This document shows positions 60,755-64,000 of a stretch of DNA of 64,000 bases, piece after piece. The DNA lies in IMG/VR virus record IMGVR_UViG_3300034103_000446, positions 1-64,000 of that record, one strand, 5' to 3'. The notes beneath the pieces were generated by a model. It did no database searches. It saw nothing but the letters and a program-made list of their open reading frames with translations, and had not been told where the DNA came from. The DNA comes from a virus. The translations under genes and the position numbers were made by a program. Position 1 is the first letter of the stretch. The number at the start of each line of letters is the position of its first letter.

Positions 60755-61375
60755 TTAAATAGTTACTAAGTTAGTCAGGGCCTGAATCCTAACAGTGTAA
60801 TCTATCTGAATTTGTCTATTCAAAGACTTTTGTACGGGGTGAAAAATAACATGAGTTAAAAGTCTAGTTATAACATTCCCGTCGTTATCTGTTCCATAAT
60901 TGGCTAATAAGCCAAGTTCATCAAAAACGTACTCACCGTCGGTTTGAGTACTGTTATCAAATGCGTTTTGTCCTGCAGGTTCACCGTAATCTAACAAACA
61001 TTGTACTAAAATGTCAGTATAGACCTTACCGGTAGTATGAGAAACTGTCATTTTGTTACGTGTAGGATCTAAGTTAAAAACGCTAGTATCATCAACAATC
61101 TTAGTATAAGTTTGGTTATACAATGCTGCATTTTGACCAGTAGTATTAGGAGGCAAATAAGTGATAACTCCTGTTTCGTCTACGCTTGCACCACCGTTAC
61201 CAAATGCCATTTCGTAGATTTCTCCGTAACCTCGACTGCTTAATGTGTCAGCAATAGCTTCTGACATATTTTCATAGTTGATAGCGTTCTTTTTATCCAC
61301 TAAAACTTCCCCAGTATTAGGGTCATGGATTTTAAGAAAACCTTCAATCTGATATGTTATTTGTATTCCTGACAT
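60755..61375 (-). CDS. Virion structural protein (IxIHDPNTGEVLV family)
   Basis: This 206-residue protein begins QIEGFLKIHDPNTGEVLVDK and NAINYENMSEAIADTL, a recognised phage virion-protein opening. The rest is beta-rich with RGYGEIYEMAFGNGG and a final YTVRIQALTNL. A 50-residue protein encoded directly upstream repeats the KIFDPNTKEVLVQK strand. The two genes are joined by TAATG. Function in the particle is unknown. Confidence 0.75.
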   Translation of the reverse strand: MSGIQITYQIEGFLKIHDPNTGEVLVDKKNAINYENMSEAIADTLSSRGYGEIYEMAFGNGGASVDETGVITYLPPNTTGQNAALYNQTYTKIVDDTSVFNLDPTRNKMTVSHTTGKVYTDILVQCLLDYGEPAGQNAFDNSTQTDGEYVFDELGLLANYGTDNDGNVITRLLTHVIFHPVQKSLNRQIQIDYTVRIQALTNLVTI

Positions 61376-61527
61376 TAGTTATCGCCTCTTTTTTGTACTA
61401 AAACTTCTTTTGTGTTTGGGTCGAAAATTTTCACACTTGAGGAAAAGTAAAAGCCCCCATGCTCGTTAGGCTTGGTTTCGGGCTTTTTTTGTACTTTTTC
61501 CTGGATTGGCGTATGTTTTTCGCTCAT
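61375..61527 (-). CDS. Small virion-associated protein (50 aa), truncated paralogue
   Basis: ATG at 61527; stop overlaps the next start (TAATG). The chain opens MSEKHTPIQEKVQKKPETKP and ends VKIFDPNTKEVLVQKRGDN, the same strand found near the N-terminus of the next gene. A GATAAATA box is 4 bp upstream. It may be a small decoration protein or a coupling leader. Confidence 0.65.
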   Translation of the reverse strand: MSEKHTPIQEKVQKKPETKPNEHGGFYFSSSVKIFDPNTKEVLVQKRGDN

Positions 61528-61531
61528 AATT

Positions 61532-61539
61532 TATTTATC
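61532..61539 (-). promoter_or_regulatory. Late-type promoter box GATAAATA
   Basis: GATAAATA on the minus strand directly behind the stop of the large structural gene and 4 bp before the ATG of the 50-residue protein. Confidence 0.5.
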
Positions 61540-61541
61540 AT

Positions 61542-64000
61542 TCAGTTTACATCACCTCGCAAGAATGTTGCTGATTCCGTCACTGATATTTGCAACGGAT
61601 CTCCGTCAACTGTATTATATACATCAGAGTTCCATGTTTCTTGATAGTCTGCTATTGACATTCGGTTGTTAGACAATAATCCATATACTTCACTGTATTG
61701 AGGTATAAAGAACTGGCCGCCCGTACCATTAGTGCCCCGTTGTAGACCAGAAATAGTATTGTTTGCTAAATCAACAGAACTGAACTTAATTTGTTCTCCG
61801 TTGATATACAATAGATTTCCTTCTAATACTGTTATTGTCAACTGATTTCCAACAGTAATATACGCACCAGATGTTATTTTTAAGACAGGAGACAAGTTAA
61901 CAATTACGACTTCATAGTTACTACCTGCAATAGTCTGACCTGTAGTAGCATTATAGACAGTTACGTTGGATATAAGTCTCTTATCCGCATCTAAACCTAT
62001 ATAGAAATATCCGTCGACTGCTGCAGGAACAGTTTCTGATTGGGTAACCACGTCAGTTAATCTAGTAACATCGTCTACATACATGACAGTATCAGTGTTG
62101 CTTAACGGTTCAGTTAACCAAGTTCTAGTTTGAGTATTTGCACGATATGCAACACCTGCTCCAGATTGGTTAACATTAATTAAAAACACTTCTTCATTTG
62201 GAGTTGCGCTTGGCATCATACTTGTAATAGTAACTTCATCCAATGTGCTGATAACTGTTAAAATGCTAATTTCATTGTTAGCATTTAATTTTAGTTCTGA
62301 GGATGGGACACGATAGCCATTTACTGTTACCCATAGTCTATCAACATTATCCTGTTCCCATTGAGTTACAAACATAGATCCAGTGTCAGTAGATAACACT
62401 AGATCACTACCATTTCTAGTTGCACTGATGGAGAACTCAGTCGCACTTATTAGTTCTTTAACGTAATAAGTAGTATCGGCTGCTACTCCACCATACACGG
62501 TTCCAGTAAAGACTATCGGGGTACCTATAATTAACGGAACAGTACTTGATACTGTTAGGTAATTACCTAGAATTGGATCATTCGTAGTAGCAGTAACTTC
62601 TAGAGTCTCAATCACATAAGAATTATTTTCCCAAATATATCCACCGCTTACATAGGATGATATTGCGGTTACTGGAGAGTTAACCGCAGTTAGTCCTGAA
62701 CTATATGGTTGATCTAAGTACAAGTCAACTTGTATAGAGTTAATTACATGAACATAATAAGTATTGTTGTTTAATTGAACAGAACCCAATGTTCCGTCAA
62801 TTCTTACTAGATCGCCAGATGTTAGGTTGTGCGCGGTACCAGTAGTAACTCGAACTGCTTGTTGCCCACCAACATATGCTACAATTAATCCAGTGCCAGT
62901 AGACAAGTCAATTATCGTTCCGTTTTCATCTTGAATAGTGAACGTAGTAGGAGAAAGAACAGCACGAACGTAATATACTGTGCCATCAATTTCTATGTCA
63001 CCAAAACTAGTTGCTCCCTTAAACTGAATAGTTTGTCCTGGAACAAATCCGGTAGTTGAAACGCAAGTTATTACCTCTGTTGTACCATTTGAAGCTGTAC
63101 AATTAGTTATAGCTGAAAACGGAACTATCGAGTTGTTTATATCAATTATGTTAGCAACAGTTACTCCGGTTATGCCGTATTGAGTATTTAGGTACTGTCG
63201 TTCAGTATTGTTAAAGGTTGTCACTGCTATTGTATCACCTGACGTAGGTGCAGATGTGAATGTAATTTCATTGGTGTTGTCATCAATAGTATAATCAGTG
63301 GTATTAATCAAACGTAGACCGTTAACTTCTACGATAGCATTATTAGAATTGTCATCACCTACATAATTGTCTAATTCATACGTTGAACTACCGTCAGCTT
63401 CTATAACTTGAACTTCAGGTATAGTGTATCCATATTGCTGAGGAGTAGTTTCACCAAATAATGTATAGCTGATGTAATCAGTTGCATTGTCATAACTATT
63501 AGATGCAAATATGATAGATGCACTTATACCGTTATCTGCAATTCCAAATGCATAGTCATTAGTAATGAATTCTGCGCCACCTGTAGCATTAGTCAATGTT
63601 ATTACAGGGCCGCCGGATGTAGCTGCTACAGTAAACTCATTAGTATCAATGATTGATTGAACGTAGTATGTTGTTTGAGGTAACAATATGCCACCAAACA
63701 TGGTGTCACTGAACACAATACGTTCACCCACGACCATACCCCCAGTCGTGTTAGTTGTTACTGCATTGTTGCTAGCTTTTGTTCTAGTAACAGTGCTTGT
63801 TGTGCCGATCAATAGTTTATCACCATTGTGATAAATGATTGGTGCAGTCCATACTTCACCGTAACCAACTTTAATGATAACATTCATAGAACCAGTATCA
63901 TCAGTTAATGCTAGTGTAGGGCCTGCAGTGCCTGTTCCTACATTTATAGTAGTAGAAACAGTGATTCGATTAGTAACATAACTAATAGTCTTAACATAGT
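61542..64000 (-). CDS. Large virion structural protein (5' end outside window)
   Basis: The frame is open from 61542 to the window edge with no stop upstream of the internal ATG at 63887, so the N-terminus is missing and at least 819 residues are present. It holds repeated beta modules with TTYYVxxIIDxxEFTV-like strands (three clear copies), an Ig-like or fibre-like organisation. The segment NTQYGITGVTVANIIDINN divides two such regions. It is likely a baseplate or tail-fibre protein. No enzymatic motif is visible. Confidence 0.8.
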   Translation of the reverse strand, partial: YVKTISYVTNRITVSTTINVGTGTAGPTLALTDDTGSMNVIIKVGYGEVWTAPIIYHNGDKLLIGTTSTVTRTKASNNAVTTNTTGGMVVGERIVFSDTMFGGILLPQTTYYVQSIIDTNEFTVAATSGGPVITLTNATGGAEFITNDYAFGIADNGISASIIFASNSYDNATDYISYTLFGETTPQQYGYTIPEVQVIEADGSSTYELDNYVGDDNSNNAIVEVNGLRLINTTDYTIDDNTNEITFTSAPTSGDTIAVTTFNNTERQYLNTQYGITGVTVANIIDINNSIVPFSAITNCTASNGTTEVITCVSTTGFVPGQTIQFKGATSFGDIEIDGTVYYVRAVLSPTTFTIQDENGTIIDLSTGTGLIVAYVGGQQAVRVTTGTAHNLTSGDLVRIDGTLGSVQLNNNTYYVHVINSIQVDLYLDQPYSSGLTAVNSPVTAISSYVSGGYIWENNSYVIETLEVTATTNDPILGNYLTVSSTVPLIIGTPIVFTGTVYGGVAADTTYYVKELISATEFSISATRNGSDLVLSTDTGSMFVTQWEQDNVDRLWVTVNGYRVPSSELKLNANNEISILTVISTLDEVTITSMMPSATPNEEVFLINVNQSGAGVAYRANTQTRTWLTEPLSNTDTVMYVDDVTRLTDVVTQSETVPAAVDGYFYIGLDADKRLISNVTVYNATTGQTIAGSNYEVVIVNLSPVLKITSGAYITVGNQLTITVLEGNLLYINGEQIKFSSVDLANNTISGLQRGTNGTGGQFFIPQYSEVYGLLSNNRMSIADYQETWNSDVYNTVDGDPLQISVTESATFLRGDVN

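Noticed and set aside
61446-61490. Plus-strand hairpin with a T run inside the 50-aa gene (AAAAGCCC/GGGCTTTTTTT)
   Set aside because: The loop is about 20 nt and it lies inside a coding frame with no plus-strand gene to end; chance structure is more likely than a terminator.
1-64000. Bacterial chromosome origin of the contig
   Set aside because: The porin and tmRNA could suggest a host, but all genes are on one strand and virion, spanin and T4-like genes with late boxes surround them.

Overview
The window looks like part of a large tailed-phage (T4-like myovirus) genome that infects a betaproteobacterium. Every supported gene lies on the minus strand, packed head to tail with many ATGA overlaps. 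The phage assignment rests on virion and fibre proteins, an o-spanin/i-spanin pair, a thymidylate synthase/DHFR pair, and TATAAATA-type late promoter boxes. The host guess rests on a complete Burkholderiales-type porin, consensus sigma70 promoters and a tmRNA tag of proteobacterial type. No tRNA, CRISPR array, IS element or attachment site was seen.

Layout from left to right (transcription runs right to left): 1-2.0 kb, a truncated methyltransferase, a paralogous pair of small proteins and a virion protein. 2.0-3.1 kb, lipoproteins and spanins. 3.1-6.8 kb, radical SAM enzyme, DegT aminotransferase and sugar epimerase. 6.8-9.4 kb, thyA, folA and T4-like conserved genes. 9.4-14.3 kb, an early-type block with a MoxR AAA+ ATPase, a VWA/metallopeptidase partner and small proteins; six near-consensus sigma70 promoters lie here. 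14.3-15.3 kb, a stand-alone porin gene with its own promoter and terminator. 15.4-20.0 kb, an AT-rich island of three 2OG-Fe(II) oxygenases, a PP-loop ATPase, a zinc ribbon and a subtilase. 20.0-20.35 kb, a circularly permuted two-piece tmRNA gene. 20.7-58.2 kb, a very large glycan or small-molecule modification region. 58.5-64 kb, virion and fibre structural genes, the last one cut by the window edge.

The 20.7-58.2 kb region encodes a 2717-residue protein built from about 30 modules, a NodU-type carbamoyltransferase, an amidinotransferase, a short DegT enzyme, two B12-type and four twitch/SPASM-type radical SAM proteins, a UDP-sugar dehydrogenase/GT/methyltransferase fusion, a GDP-mannose 3,5-epimerase-like enzyme, two SGNH-like proteins, GT-A transferases and eight copies of a GT-B-like domain. 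Together they could make and attach a highly decorated sugar, for example on virion proteins or host surface glycans; the target is inference.

The most unusual items are the permuted tmRNA (tag ANDEQFALAA), the giant repeat protein with an 804-bp higher-order period, the porin, and the amidinotransferase/carbamoyltransferase/radical-SAM gene set.
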